In this document: positions 9,716 through 21,400 of the stretch, one piece after another | Numbering within the stretch: position 1 is the stretch's first letter | How the letters are laid out: the number at the start of each line of letters is the position of its first letter | Notes under the pieces: model-generated | Seen by the model: the letters and a program-made list of their open reading frames with translations, nothing else | Databases searched by the model: none | Told to the model about the DNA's origin: nothing | Source: Sergeia podlipaevii | Taxonomy: Eukaryota; Euglenozoa; Kinetoplastea; Trypanosomatida; Trypanosomatidae | Direction: 5' to 3' | Length of the DNA stretch: 58,103 nt | Assembly: GCA_030849805.1 (NCBI GenBank) | Contig: JASANZ010002161.1 | Location: 1-58,103 of the forward strand | Translations under genes and position numbers: made by a program

Positions 9716-10630
9716 CTAAAGGAACACAGACATGAATACTGTTTCACCAATATTGAGGGTGGCATGGTGCCAGTTGCTGGGAATATACAGAAAATCGCCA
9801 GGGGCACACACACACTCAAGCAGGTTTGCTGCCTCTTCAGCCGTGTACTTGGGTCGAACTTCAGCTAGCCAGTGTAGTGTGCTCTCATTGGCATCGTAGC
9901 GGGGTTCACTTCCAAATGGCGCAAGCCACCAGCGCTTCCGGCCATACAACACCTCTGCAAACACGTGGCCATGAGTGTGGAATGGCACGCCTGTTCCAGT
10001 GGCAGCGAAGCCAAAACTAAGAGCAGGGAGATAAGCAAACATGTAGTCCACTGGCGTTCGGTAAAGACTCTGAACCTCGGTCCAAGTCGCATGATGAGGG
10101 TCGCCAAAGTGATACCACGTTTCATTCCCTAAGCGGTCCAGTGGCTGCGGATGCATCATGAAGTTTACATAGTGCTGCACAGTGGACTCCTTCTTGTCGT
10201 AAGAATTTCTGTTACCAGATGAGAGCAAGATGGTATCAGAGCCGTGCCTTTCAAGGAGTGATGCTTTATTCACAGCAGCTCTAAATGCTGAGTTACCAGA
10301 TGTGACGCCCCCGTCATAGACAATGATGACTGGTTGTTGCTCCAGATACATTGACCGAAACCTCTCAGGGGGCATGAGAGAAGCTGGAATGCGGTCGATA
10401 GAGCAGAGTGTGGAGTCTATAAAATCGTAGACAGGGTTTGCATCCCACTCCGCATCAGCACTGTGACCATCGAGCTGCATAGGACTATTCGTCGCAGGAT
10501 AAATGACCGAGTCATAGAAAAAAGCAACAGCGAAGAATACTGCGGCAGCTAATGCATAGCGCCACCAAGACATGTCTGACTGGCTTGTTGCTTCTTTTGG
10601 TGGCTTCTCCACATTTGAAGACACTGACAT
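9716..10630 (-). CDS. JMJD8-like JmjC/cupin-domain protein, type II membrane anchored
   Basis: 304 residues from an ATG. A short hydrophilic N-terminus is followed by one membrane span near 23-44, then a soluble domain, giving a signal-anchor layout with the domain in the ER/secretory lumen. The C-terminal half matches the small JmjC group that includes human JMJD8: GVPFHTHGHVFAEVLYGRKRWW (H218, H220) in the first metal-binding strand, and PGDFLYIPSNWHHATLN (H288/H289) in the second. JMJD8 is an ER-lumenal protein about the same size. JmjC proteins normally use Fe(II) and 2-oxoglutarate with an HxD/E...H triad. Here the first motif reads HxH rather than HxD/E, so hydroxylase activity cannot be assumed. 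Substrate unknown. Confidence 0.82.
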   Translation of the reverse strand: MSVSSNVEKPPKEATSQSDMSWWRYALAAAVFFAVAFFYDSVIYPATNSPMQLDGHSADAEWDANPVYDFIDSTLCSIDRIPASLMPPERFRSMYLEQQPVIIVYDGGVTSGNSAFRAAVNKASLLERHGSDTILLSSGNRNSYDKKESTVQHYVNFMMHPQPLDRLGNETWYHFGDPHHATWTEVQSLYRTPVDYMFAYLPALSFGFAATGTGVPFHTHGHVFAEVLYGRKRWWLAPFGSEPRYDANESTLHWLAEVRPKYTAEEAANLLECVCAPGDFLYIPSNWHHATLNIGETVFMSVFL

Positions 10631-11575
10631 TGTTTATGTTCTTTTTTTTATTTGTTTGTCTGTTCGCTTCTGTGGCAATCCTGCCTCTCCAGAAAAATAA
10701 ATAGATTATAAGCTAACTGAGGAGGGGTTCTACAATACTTATGCATAAACGTTTCATATGGGTTAAGCTTCGGACTTTCAAATGGAAAATATATAGATAG
10801 GTGTACGTGGTGTTAAGTAACAAAAACAATAATATAAAGAGAAATAGAAGATGTTGTCGATTGTAATAAAAAAAAAAACAGAGATCCATCACATGATCCC
10901 TAGAAAATGGAAAAGAAAAGGGTATGCTTGTGAAACAGACGGAACTAAAGAGTCTCAAATTTCCCCTATGTAAACCTCCTCCCAATATATATAGGAGAGA
11001 GATTTTATAATTTATATTTATACCTTTTTGTTTTACTGTTGTCACAGCGCATGCGCAAATACATTTGCAGAAAAGCCCCAAATCCAGAGCGCTATATGCA
11101 ATAGCAACGTGTGTAGGTGTGTCTGAGTGCTCTTGCATTTTGTCTTTTCAGTTCATTCCGTTTCGCGCTCTCTCTCTCTCTCTCGATGGACATGATAAAG
11201 AGCTGCTGATGCTGATATTCTTGGTATCATTACTCTGAAAGCATCTTTCTTAATTCAGCATATAAGGTGAAGACATAATTGCAATATGCGCTTGGAGGAT
11301 ATGTAAGATTCCTCTGACTGATGTTGTTAACAATGCGCTAGTGCTTCGTGTTTTTTTTGTTGTACTTATTTTCTGTTTTTTTTTTTTGCTTCTCTCTATT
11401 GGCTACACATGACTCTTCGCCTTACTATTAGTAGTTGATTATGAATATATACGGATTGGGGCATCACACACGCACACACGCACACATACATACCGCCTCA
11501 ACTCAACGAGTGGCAACAATAAGAAGAATATTCTCTGTTAGAAAGAACAAACAAAAAAATTATACCCTCCTACTG
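10631..11575. other. Intergenic spacer, 0.95 kb
   Basis: AT-rich, with T-runs near 11351 and 11379 and a CT run at 11168-11184. A 141-codon minus-strand frame at 10713-11138 begins with ATG but translates to Phe/Leu/Tyr/Ile-rich sequence typical of T-rich UTR, so it is not called. Confidence 0.5.
11168..11184. repeat. (CT)n run
   Basis: Short perfect CT repeat in the spacer downstream of eIF1A. Confidence 0.8.
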
Positions 11576-12088
11576 TTACAAGTCGTCCAACTTATTGAGG
11601 GCGGCAAGCGGGTCATCCTCCTTCACCTCGTTACGATCAATCACGTTGCCCTCCTCCTCCTCGCCAACCTGATCGTCATCGTTCACAAACACGTAGTCGG
11701 ATGTGCCGTTGTTATCGCGCTCCTCGGCAGAGCGGAAATCACGAGGAATGAGATTCTCCTTGACCAGCGCGCGGACCTCAGCGGGCTGGAAACGGTGGAT
11801 AACGTCGACGACATCGTTTTCGTTGAACTCACGCTTGGAGATGAGGACTACATCACCCTTACCAATCCACACTTTGCGCACCATGGCCCCGCGGATGGCG
11901 CCGATGACAGTTTTGCCGCCCGCAAGCTGGAGCTCCAGACGGAGGTTACCTAGGGCGTTCTTCACCTGCGCGTACTCCTCGCCTGCTTCAGTGTCAGCAT
12001 AGACAATATCACGCTTCTGGTTCTGCATGTTACCCTTCGACTTACCTGCCTTAAAGGACTTACCGCCCTTTCCCATATTCTTCGGCAT
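11576..12088 (-). CDS. EIF1A: Eukaryotic translation initiation factor 1A
   Basis: 170 residues from an ATG, slightly longer than yeast (153) or human (144) eIF1A. The order is typical: basic N-terminal tail starting MPKNMGKGGKSFKAGK, an OB/S1-like fold from about 30 to 110 (EYAQVKNALGNLRLE, IRGAMVRKVWIGKGDVVLIS), a helical extension with IPRDF, and an acidic C-terminal tail ending in DDPLAALNKLDDL. eIF1A binds the 40S A site, promotes scanning and start-codon selection, and its acidic tail contacts eIF5B; the terminal hydrophobic-acidic residues here fit that. The middle tail (RNNGTSDYVFVND) differs from the metazoan one. Acts in the cytosol. A highly confident assignment. Confidence 0.95.
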   Translation of the reverse strand: MPKNMGKGGKSFKAGKSKGNMQNQKRDIVYADTEAGEEYAQVKNALGNLRLELQLAGGKTVIGAIRGAMVRKVWIGKGDVVLISKREFNENDVVDVIHRFQPAEVRALVKENLIPRDFRSAEERDNNGTSDYVFVNDDDQVGEEEEGNVIDRNEVKEDDPLAALNKLDDL

Positions 12089-12097
12089 CTTGAAAGA

Positions 12098-12099
12098 CT
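12098..12099 (-). promoter_or_regulatory. Predicted trans-splice acceptor AG, eIF1A
   Basis: The sense strand shows a pyrimidine-rich region at about 12150-12100 ending in CTCAG, nine bases before the ATG. A second AG sits directly before the ATG. Inferred. Confidence 0.4.
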
Positions 12100-12635
12100 G
12101 AGATTAATGTGGGGATGGTAAAGCACACAGAAAACAAAAGAGAAGAATTGTATGTATAAAGAAAATACCGAGAAGTGTATGTAGAAGTAAACTTCTATAG
12201 ATAGCTGTAAGGCTTTAGCCGCAAGTAAAAAAAAGGGCAATAAAAGGAAAAAAAAAAAGAAATTCATGAGAAGCAAAAAAAGAAAATTATAGTGCATGGA
12301 ACAATGCTGATGATATTGTTTCTCTCATTTAGCTCAAAGACAGAAAAAAAAAAAAGAAATGTCTGATTTCTTTCAAGTACCAAAAGGTCAAGAAGAAGAA
12401 GAAAAAAAAAACTCCGCATGCTAGTGCTGAAGCACAACAACAACATCTACAACACAAGAAGTGAACTACACACACTTAAAGATAAAAAGCAATATGCAGC
12501 GTGTTAACTGCGGATATACATGCAAGCGTCATTGGGCTTTCTATGCTTTTCATTCCTTTCGATTGCTTTATTTTTTTGATTTTGTTTATATTATTTCTTC
12601 ACGCTAGCAACGCTTCGCTTGAAAGAAATCAGCAG
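12100..12635. other. Intergenic spacer
   Basis: A-rich on the plus strand (12228-12260, 12343-12358, 12395-12411), so pyrimidine-rich on the sense strand. No gene seen. Confidence 0.5.
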
Positions 12636-13166
12636 CTAGTAACGCTGCAAATGGCAGTGCATGGCCTCTATTGTATTCATCTGTGCCATTCTCTTGATAT
12701 CATCGTGGGACCAAGGCGCCACATAGAGCGGAGCAGGCTGTCCTTGCATCACCATTGGTGGTCCTGCTGCATAGGGCACAACGGGGTTGGCGCCGTACAA
12801 CGCAGCGCCAGGCATTAGAGGCACATTCGCAGGCACAAGGTCATGAGGCCTCGCAAGCAGTCCGGGGTTAGCGCCGTTGCCGTATCCGTCCATCACATCA
12901 AATGCCATCTCTGCTGGCGTGTGCTGGGCTTCATAGGCTGGTACAAAGTCCTCCTGAATGGGTCTGGAAGGTGCTGGGAGTGGTACAGGTGTGGGAGGAG
13001 CTCTATTTGCATTACTTGGTGGACCAAATATATTGTTGTCGCGCACATGTGGGCCCTGTGCTTGAACTACAAAGTGACTGTCCGGGAGTTCCTTCCAGTC
13101 GTACTCCTGCGTTTGCAGATTGTACTGTGTAGGCTTGCCGCACACCTCCTCTCTCTTTCGTCGCAT
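12636..13166 (-). CDS. Hypothetical Pro-rich protein
   Basis: 176 residues from an ATG. The N-terminus is basic (MRRKREEVCGK) and leads into a compact segment YNLQTQEYDWKELPDSHFVV. The middle is rich in Pro, Ala and Asn (RAPPTPVPLPAPSRP; ANVPLMPGAALYGANP), and the C-terminus is a short charged helix (SHDDIKRMAQMNTIEAM). There is no signal peptide or membrane span. Codon-level composition differs clearly from the AT-rich flanks, which supports a real gene. Family and function not recognised; it may be an intrinsically disordered adaptor. Confidence 0.65.
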   Translation of the reverse strand: MRRKREEVCGKPTQYNLQTQEYDWKELPDSHFVVQAQGPHVRDNNIFGPPSNANRAPPTPVPLPAPSRPIQEDFVPAYEAQHTPAEMAFDVMDGYGNGANPGLLARPHDLVPANVPLMPGAALYGANPVVPYAAGPPMVMQGQPAPLYVAPWSHDDIKRMAQMNTIEAMHCHLQRY

Positions 13167-13911
13167 GATTTTTTTTTAATTAAGTTAATGCGCGGAACTG
13201 TCAAAAACAAATATATGTAGCTGAGGTGAATCTATGCAGTGTCTGCCGCAGTGCTGTGCGTCTATATATGCGACCTTGGTACTTTTCGAGGGCAGCAAAA
13301 AGCACGTTATTGTGATAACTGTAACAATAAAACAGTACTATATTCAAAGGAGATATTTTGAACTACTGGGAGAAGCATAAAATGATAATAACAACAAAAC
13401 GCCGACTGGGTTCAGCAAGCAACCAAAAAAAAAGGAGTATTCGCAAAGAAGCATTTCCAAAAAAAAAAAAAAGACATGAAGAAGGTTGATAAAGAGAGTA
13501 TGAAGTATTTTAAAAGAGAATAGATCATGATCATGGCAATCTGCTGATATCTCCAAGGGTGAGTCAGTCTTTCTACATGTACCACGCAACATACGAAGCA
13601 CAAGGCAAATTTTTCTGCATGACAAAAAAATATGGGGAGCGGATACAAATATATTTGTTCATGATGTAGCATTTTTGTTTTGCGTTGCATTACTTGGATA
13701 TATTGTAACAACAGTCGAGTAACGAAAAAAAAAAAAAAACACCGCGTTAAATGACCACATTCCCCTAAAAAGCACAACACACCGCACGAAGGCGGTACCA
13801 CTTACAACAAAAAACACGGAAAAAGAAGCGGCGACTGCAAAAAGAAGAACGTGGTCCTTCCACTACTCCCAATCGGCAATATCGCCTTCCTTGTACGTTG
13901 GCACCTATATT
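13167..13911. other. Intergenic spacer, 0.75 kb
   Basis: Two overlapping minus-strand frames (13344-13625, 13412-13801) are Phe/Cys/Leu-rich translations of T-rich UTR and were rejected. A-runs at 13428-13436, 13458-13471 and 13724-13738. Confidence 0.5.
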
Positions 13912-14814
13912 TTAGCGTACTGGCTTCGTGGCTGGTCCCTCACCGCTACCGCCTGCACCGCCCTCACCACTCGCGGCGTACTCATCATCTTCAAGATCAA
14001 AATCCTCAAAGTCAGCTGTATTGCTGAGAATCTCATTGTGCCACTCCTCCTCTTCCTTCTCAGACCACAAGGGATCCACATCACTGGGGTGTGGGACGTT
14101 ACGAACACCCCAGTAGCGCAGTTTGGCATGTCTGAGGCGCCACCAGTGATGAAACTCCTCAGTCTTGAATTTGCTAGCCCACCGGTCAAACGCCATCTGC
14201 ATGTGAGGTGGGCGTTGAATACCCTTCTCGGTCTCAATAATGCGCGGTGGAAGGAAGAAGCGCTCAGGGCTAGATGAGTAATCCTCCCCCTTGTGATTAT
14301 CGCTCATATCACGATTCTTGTACTCTATGAAGTACATGGCAACCCCATCCGCACGCCGCCGGCCACGGAGACGAGTCATCATGGCATATTTGCTGTGCAT
14401 ATCTTTAAAGCGGCGTGGGTACTCATCAAATGCCTTGTCTACCATCAGTGGATCGTGAAGGAAGTATGCTAACTGCTGACGCGAGTCCGTATCACCAGCT
14501 TTCGCAAGCTCAACGACGTGGTCTGCGAGGATGCGCAGCGCCGGCGCGCGAGCACCACCAACAATTACGTAGTCCTTGCGTATCATCTCCGTCACCATTC
14601 GCCGTGCAATCTGCTGGCGATGATACGGACTCCGAGCACGAAACTTGGGCAGCTTGCCACGCTCCCACCCAAAATCTGCCATTAGGGGTTCCGTCACGTC
14701 CCACGGCTTAAAGGTGATCGTCGGGTTGTCGTCCACACCAGCATAGCGGGCTTTCTTTGTGAGTCCAATCACTGGTGGGGCCCGACTCGCCAAAACACGA
14801 GAAACTCTAAGCAT
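13912..14814 (-). CDS. Mitochondrial large-subunit ribosomal protein bL17m
   Basis: 300 residues from an ATG. The N-terminus (MLRVSRVLASRAPPVIGLTKKARYAG) is a good mitochondrial presequence. Residues ~60-168 carry the bL17 core: SPYHRQQIARRMVTEMI, then the IVGGARAPALRILADHVVEL segment that in bL17 reads TTxxRAKExRxxAEKLI, then FDEYPRRF and GRRRADGVAMYFIEY near the end of the fold. A kinetoplastid-style C-terminal extension of about 130 residues follows, with Trp-rich (HHWWRLRHAKLRYWG) and acidic (EDFDLEDDEY) parts. bL17 sits at the exit-tunnel side of the large subunit. Assignment rests on the core pattern and is fairly sure. Confidence 0.82.
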   Translation of the reverse strand: MLRVSRVLASRAPPVIGLTKKARYAGVDDNPTITFKPWDVTEPLMADFGWERGKLPKFRARSPYHRQQIARRMVTEMIRKDYVIVGGARAPALRILADHVVELAKAGDTDSRQQLAYFLHDPLMVDKAFDEYPRRFKDMHSKYAMMTRLRGRRRADGVAMYFIEYKNRDMSDNHKGEDYSSSPERFFLPPRIIETEKGIQRPPHMQMAFDRWASKFKTEEFHHWWRLRHAKLRYWGVRNVPHPSDVDPLWSEKEEEEWHNEILSNTADFEDFDLEDDEYAASGEGGAGGSGEGPATKPVR

Positions 14815-15497
14815 GTTAATGCCCTACTAAATGTGATATAGGTAATATATTTGTAGCTATGTACGAAAAAAAAGGGTGGTAGCTCTCCCTCCCTCTCACT
14901 GTGTGATCACCCCTTAAGCGATCACTCAAACGCGTTTCTGCAAAGAAAGTGTGAAAAAAAAAAAAGTGAAAAAAAAAAGTGAAAAAAAAAAGTGAAAAAA
15001 AAAAATAAGTGTGAAAACAAAAAGAAAAAAAGTGTGAAAACAAAAAGAAAAAGGTCATTGAGGTCCAGTCAAGTCGCTGCATCATTTTGTAACATGATAG
15101 CAAGTCCCCGTGTGTGTGATGCAAACCTTTTATATATATAAAATAAAAAGGATAGCAAAACTGTGTACGCCTAGTAGATCAAAGTCCTCTCTGAACAAAG
15201 GAAAGAAAGGTATTAGTGTAAAGGAAAGACTCACTAAAAAAAAAAAAAACCTTTCATGCAATCAAAGTTTGTGTAAAAAAAAAAAGAAAAAAAAAAGTAT
15301 ACAATGCAAAATGCGCCAGGGTAAACTCAATTTCTAGTTGTTGTTGTTTTTTTTAAAAAAAAAGCAGTCTACATCTCCACCTCCTTCTTTCAGAACAATA
15401 AGTCAATCTGTCACAATATAGTAAACGCACAGCACCATCACCTCACAGCCAGGCTGCACGGTCAGCGCAACCCCAGAATAATAAGCGCCGCACTGCA
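14815..15497. other. Intergenic spacer with A-rich minisatellite
   Basis: Dominated by long A-runs and the GTGAAAA-type repeats listed separately. No gene seen. Confidence 0.55.
14949..15052. repeat. A-rich minisatellite (GTGA(n) units)
   Basis: Four GTG + A(10-12) units are followed by two near-identical copies of a ~23-base unit beginning AAGTGTGAAAACAAAAAG. On the sense strand it is a ~100-base pyrimidine block, about 135 bases upstream of the bL17m start codon. Confidence 0.85.
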
Positions 15498-18400
15498 TCA
15501 CGTCTTTTCTTTGCTGCTGCGCCGGTCCCCCTTCTCTCTCTCACTGGCAAGATCAGCGACAGCAGCGACAATCTTCTCCAAAGGATCGCAGACCTGGGCG
15601 TTGATCACGTTGGGCAGCATCTTCTCCGTCACACCCAGCCAGTTGAGAATCACCTCCATGTTCACCGAAACATCCCCACCGAAGCGCAGCTGCGGAGAGA
15701 ACTTGGTTGGTTTAATCGCCCTCAGCACGCGTGGGTCAGCCGCAGCTTCCTTCGCCTGTTCCTCCATCACCTCCGTGTACGGCGGGGTCTCTCCGCACCG
15801 CTCGGATATAGAGGTAGAAAACAGCATTGTCTCCTGACGATTGCGAATAGAATCAAAATCCAGTGTAAGCATCGCGGAGGAAGTGCGTGCGTGCTTCAAG
15901 GAATCGGGAATGCCTGTAGAGCTCGCAAAGAAGTCTGAATCAAGCTTGCCAAACTGTTGAAACACATCAGCGTTGTGTTTGTCGGTAAAGGAGCGAACCA
16001 GCAAAATCATCTCTTCAAAATCCTTGAAGCGGGGATTACCTGTCCATGGGTTAGTCTGTGTGAGAGTCAAAGAGAAGCCAACATCGGGGGTGCCGAGGGC
16101 TTGTTGACTGAAGAAGTCCAGCGTGTTAACGCCCTTGAAACCCATAATCACCACTCGCGTGTTACCTGGTCGGTAGAGCTCCACGTTCTCAGTCTCCAAG
16201 AGAAGAACCTTCTTGATTGACGTGTACCCATCGCATGGACACTCTGCGTACGAAAGCTGAAAACGTGGAAAGCTAGCCACCACGCAGCCGGTGGAGGCTA
16301 CGCCGGAGGAGATAGCGCCGAGCAGCAGCGTTGTGCTGTTGATAGAAATAGCAAGCTGGCCACACGGGATGCGGGTGAGCTGCGTGCCCATAAAAGGAAT
16401 AAATCCGCTGCCCATGTGGAACACCCCCGACGTTGACCCCGAAAGCACCGCGGCGTCCTGCTGCTTGGCGGCGGTGGTGTTGACATTAGACAGTGGCGAG
16501 GCCGATGGGGATGACCACCGTGGCAGTGGGTTTGCATCCAGCTCCAGTGGTGCGTCAGGGCTACTGAAGGGAGATGAAACTTGACTTCCTCGCCAGGAGT
16601 GGATGGACGGTGCACTCTGCTGTCGCTGTAATTTAGCGGATTCGAGGGTGACAGCGGGAGCAGCATGATTACTGCGTCGGTGCATCTGCTCCGCAAACAC
16701 TGAGAGGGTCTTGCGGAGGTGTATTCTATCTTTGAGTTTCTCCATCGCAATGCGCTTCTGATCCGCCACAATAGTGCTAATGCCGCGTAAGAAAGTTAGG
16801 AAGGCGGGCACCGTGCTGGGTGTGACCCCTAAGGTACCCTTCGAAAGTACCACCTCCAACTTCGTCGTAGAATAGTCCTCCTCGCCTACGCCGTCCATAG
16901 CGTTCCAGCACAAGCTACCCACCTTGCACTCAACTATATCCTTCAGCTGCCGCTCTTTAAATGCCACGTACACACGATCCACCTGAGTGACCCCCCTAAA
17001 CGTCCGTTTGTCGTCAGAACGACGGAATATAAGCGCGTCGCGTGCATTATGAATGAAAAAGCCCTTTATCCTTGTGTTAGTGATGCCCGCTGTGCCGGAC
17101 AGCACACCTTCGGAGCGTACAGCGACATTTGATATGTGGCATAAGAGAAGGTAAGATGTGCTGTTGTCGACGCGTGCAAACCGCTCTAGTGCCAACCGGC
17201 CGCACCCAAACAGTAGCTGGTGTGCGTTGCCTGACCCCATGTCCACCTGGCACAAGCCCTGCGTCACGTACAAAGTCACCAGCAGACGCGAATCGTCGTT
17301 GCTCTCAGCGGCAGTAACAGAACTTCTCTGCCTTTCTTTTTCCTTTTTGATGCGCTGTACGAGCGGGTTGCGAGTGATGTTATGGAGCGCAAGATCGGCA
17401 GGTGTCCCTCTAGCAAAGAGGTTCTTCACGCTCGCGAGAGTGTCGCCAAGTGTAGCGATCCATAGCTGAAACACCGTGAAGCACTGCGAGAGGTGCTGGA
17501 TGCGCAAAGTCACGTTTGGCTCGGTGCCCTCCACGTTAAACGGAAAGCAGGCTGAGAGCGTCGCGATGTGACCGATAGCCCCCTCACGTTCGCTGTACAC
17601 CACCTCACACTCTGGCAAAAATATCTCCAAAGACTTCACCTCTAGCTTCGTCTGGCACTCAGCGCGAAGGCGAATCAAATTGATGGTAATGGTGCGAGTC
17701 GGGTGACAATTGATGAAGTGCTTTGAGAGATGTCGGTGTCTAAACTGCTTGATGAGTAAGTCCACTGATCCACCATCATCTATAAACACGGTAAAGGCAG
17801 TAGATGCAATGGGCTCTGTGTTCATCACAAGACGGAACTTCTTGAGACTCACTAGAATACACACGAACGCCCTATTCTTTATCTTTTTGCCAGTTGCACT
17901 GCTGCCATCATCATCATACCCTTGCCCATGTGCGGCATCTGGCACACCTCTACGCTGCTCTGTACGTGACTTTGCTAATCCACTTGACATCGGAGTTGGT
18001 CCCCGATGTATATGAATGGCATTGCGCATGCGTTCTCGCGACAAGGCCGCTGCGTACGCGCGAGGCATAGGCAGAAGTACATCGACGAGTGCGCAGTGCA
18101 ACGGCAAGTTTAGTGCCGCAGCGTCTCTCTCCATATCCTGTACTACCAACAGAATGCGGCGTCTGCCTTCCATCTGGCTCCCATTGTAAATATTCGCGCA
18201 CTGTTCAATCTCTCGCGCAAGAGCTGTGATGGATGGGCTGAGCTGGATCACACCAGCCACCACCTCCACTCTCACCGCTGTCACATCCTCCCCAGTAGGG
18301 TCGCCAGACGATGTGGACATGAGCCCCAGCGTCACTGATGGTAGTGGAAACTCAAGAATGCACGTCAAGGAGTTCTCGTGGAGCGCAAAGGAGCTTGGTG

Positions 18401-21400
18401 CGTTCATGCTGCGGGGCGAAGTGGTCGATCCCCCGGCAGCACCACCACCAGTGGAGAAGCCCACTGTCCGCTTGGGACCGAACTTGCGTGTACTATCCGA
18501 TGCCCTCCTTATACTGCCACCGTCATTAGCTGCTTCCCCAGGCTGGGCAGAGGAATATACACGCACCCTGCCAGCCTCCAGCCTACCGTTCACATCCACT
18601 CGCAAGGTTGGCCAGGGAAGAGATGGCGACCTCGACGTCGTCGTCTCTCCATAGTTCCTATCAGTCCCGTCCTGCTGCTGAAGCTTCTTCTTCACACCAC
18701 TTTGCGCTGGTGTGCCCGCTCTGTCAACGTTGGTGGCAGGGTCTACGTGAGCGGCACGATGGTTGTTGGCGGCGCGATGGGGATGTAGTTGACCATCCAG
18801 ACTAGCGTCAGACATTTCCTTGGACAACTCACTAATAATGCTGACTGCGCGAGAGGAAAGCTGCACGAGAGGGCCCGATAAGTCCACCACGACTGACACG
18901 TTGGTGTGCTCCATCTCCTGCTGGATCAAGAAAGGACACTCCAGTGCCTTTACGTAGACGTTGTTGCGTGAGCGCCGACGTTCCTCGGATGAGTAGCTGG
19001 TGAGGGAGCCAAGGCCGCCCAAAATGCAGGTCAAATCCACCAGCTCCACGACATCCAGGTCAGGACTAATGGGGGACCCATCAGTGAAGAACGCATTCAT
19101 GTTGCTCGCTACCAGCTTACCACACAGCTTAGTGTACCAATTGGACTCCTTCGCAGAAGATGTGTTACCTGCGCTGGGAATAAAGGGGCCCTGCGATATA
19201 GCAGTGATGCCTCGGCGCGGCACAGCTGGTGTGCGCACATCATTGTTGGCTAGAAGACTATGAACAGACTTGTAGTTGCAAAGAAGCGAAATGTCGTCCA
19301 CCTTTGCCTTGATAGCCAGGGTCGGTATGAAGTGGCGTCGGTTGAGGCAGTTCTGCGTGTGTATGTGGCGCTCCACCTTTCCACACGAGTAGGCGCCCGG
19401 TAGGTCCTCCAGCAAACTGCGATACGCCGCATCACCAAATGGAAGCACGATAAGGAAGTCTGTCACGGTGGCGGTGACCATGTGCTCTATGATCACGTTG
19501 AAACACGAAGCGAGTGTATCCATAGCACTGCTGTTGAGGGTGATACCACCTCGCCGCTGTGACACATCGTATGCGACCTGCTCCGTCATGCGCCGCAGCT
19601 GATCCTTCTGCTCCTTCTCAGCACGCTTTACTGTTGCCTCATACGACTTCTGCTCGCGCTTCATCTTCTGGAAGGACTTGTGCTGTCTAAGATGCTTCTC
19701 AAACCGCTTACGTTCCTCCAGAGCCATGCTCTTCATGTGTCCAATGTCATGCTGAGTCTCCTTGATGCACTGCTTCAGCAGCTCATCGAGCCCTACTCGA
19801 AGAATCACCAATGGCGTGTGAATTTTCAGCTTCCACTGAGAGGAGGAGTGACCGAGCTTGTCAAGCAAGGCCTTCTGCAGTTCGGGGCTGTACGCATTGA
19901 AGGAGGTGTTTGTGAGCGACCCCTCAGCCTCGTTGCGGGCCGTCTTGCCACTAGAAATGGTAAGAGAAAGCTCTGCGGAGCCCCAGATGAATCCGCTAAG
20001 AGGATGGCTACTACGCACCTGTGTGGCCAGCTCATGGTGGCAGCAATGTTGAGTGTCGTCCTTCTCAGCGGCAACAGCTGTCCTAGCAGCGCCGGGAGTG
20101 TAACTATGAATGCTGGTTGAGTGCTCCGCAGTCGTCGTCTTAACTGTGTGCATCATGGTGTCGCGCCTCACTTGTGAAGCGATGATGCTACTCTGTCGCA
20201 TGTTGTTCACTGTAGCAGTCATCTGGTCGTGATCGTCCCTATCCACGAGCGCCACCTGCGCACTCATGACATTCACCACCCAGTCGAGAGTCTTGCGAGA
20301 GCCCGCTTCAGAAGTGTCTGCAGTTGCATTCAGCCGCTTTATAGAGAAGCGTAAGTTGGTCATAGATGTCAGGTAAGAGAACCTTAGCCCCTTGAGGAGT
20401 AAGAGAAAGCCGCGGCGCTTGTTCAGCTTTGCAGAGGCAGCTGGGATTGCTTTTACCGAGTTAAATGAGCCATTGTCCGCCAAGTATGATTGTGGCAGTG
20501 TCAACGGGGAACTATCAAAGGTGCTCAGTTTTTCTGTGTGCCCCGCTGTCATCGAAGATGGACTCAATGCATCACCATCCTCGTACCCCGACACGTCTAG
20601 CGGTGCGTGCTTGGAAAGCACAGCCACGATCTCGCTTGACACCTTCTTATATGAGCATAAGAGGTGGTTAACGAAGAGCGGCGTCACTGTAATGGCGACT
20701 GTTTCAATCATAATGCTACCAGTCTGCTTGATGGTGTCCTGAGCGTACAAGATATACATGTCAGGCAAAGTGACGTGATACGTTTCTGGAAAGGGGGATT
20801 TGCAAGTGATAGTAAATGGATGCGCGTGGACTTTCAGGCTCAAGCGTCCATTGCTAGAGTGCTGTACAAAGACGGAAAGCTTGGGGAGTAGAAACTTTTG
20901 TTGAATGTTCTGTGGCAGACAAATAGTGGTTTCAATGTTGCACGCCTGCACGCTCAGGACAAGCGCGCGATTCCTCTCCAGCATCGGGGCATCCAGGATG
21001 AATGATGAAGTTGGCGCGCCATCCGCACCGCCACTAACACCTGAAAGCGTGGATGATGAAGTTGGCGCGCCATCGGCACCGCCACTAACACCTAAAAGCG
21101 TGGATGCATCTTGGCGGACTAGAGGAGAGCCACTTGATTGACTCGGTGGTCTTCTCCACTGGGTGTCAGAGCGGCGCTTCACTGATCCACTCACCGTTTT
21201 GATCGCCTTCCGCCACGCATCCATAAACTGATGTGCTTGTGGGTGAATCGTTTCCACTGCCTGTGGACGGTACGGCGACTTGATGAGAATTTTGTTGACC
21301 ATCACCTCCACGTTGGCCTGCTCGCCATTGATGTCATGCTGGGTGGTGAACTGTGCGGCAACCGCGATGTCGTCAATAACGGCCACGAGCACCTGTGACT

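Noticed and set aside
10713..11138. 141-codon minus-strand frame with ATG in the spacer below the JmjC gene
   Set aside because: It is Phe/Leu/Ile/Tyr-rich, follows the T-rich composition of the spacer, and shows no domain or coding-type base pattern.
13344..13801. Two overlapping minus-strand frames in the spacer upstream of the Pro-rich gene
   Set aside because: They are Phe/Cys/Leu-rich translations of T-runs and overlap each other in different frames.
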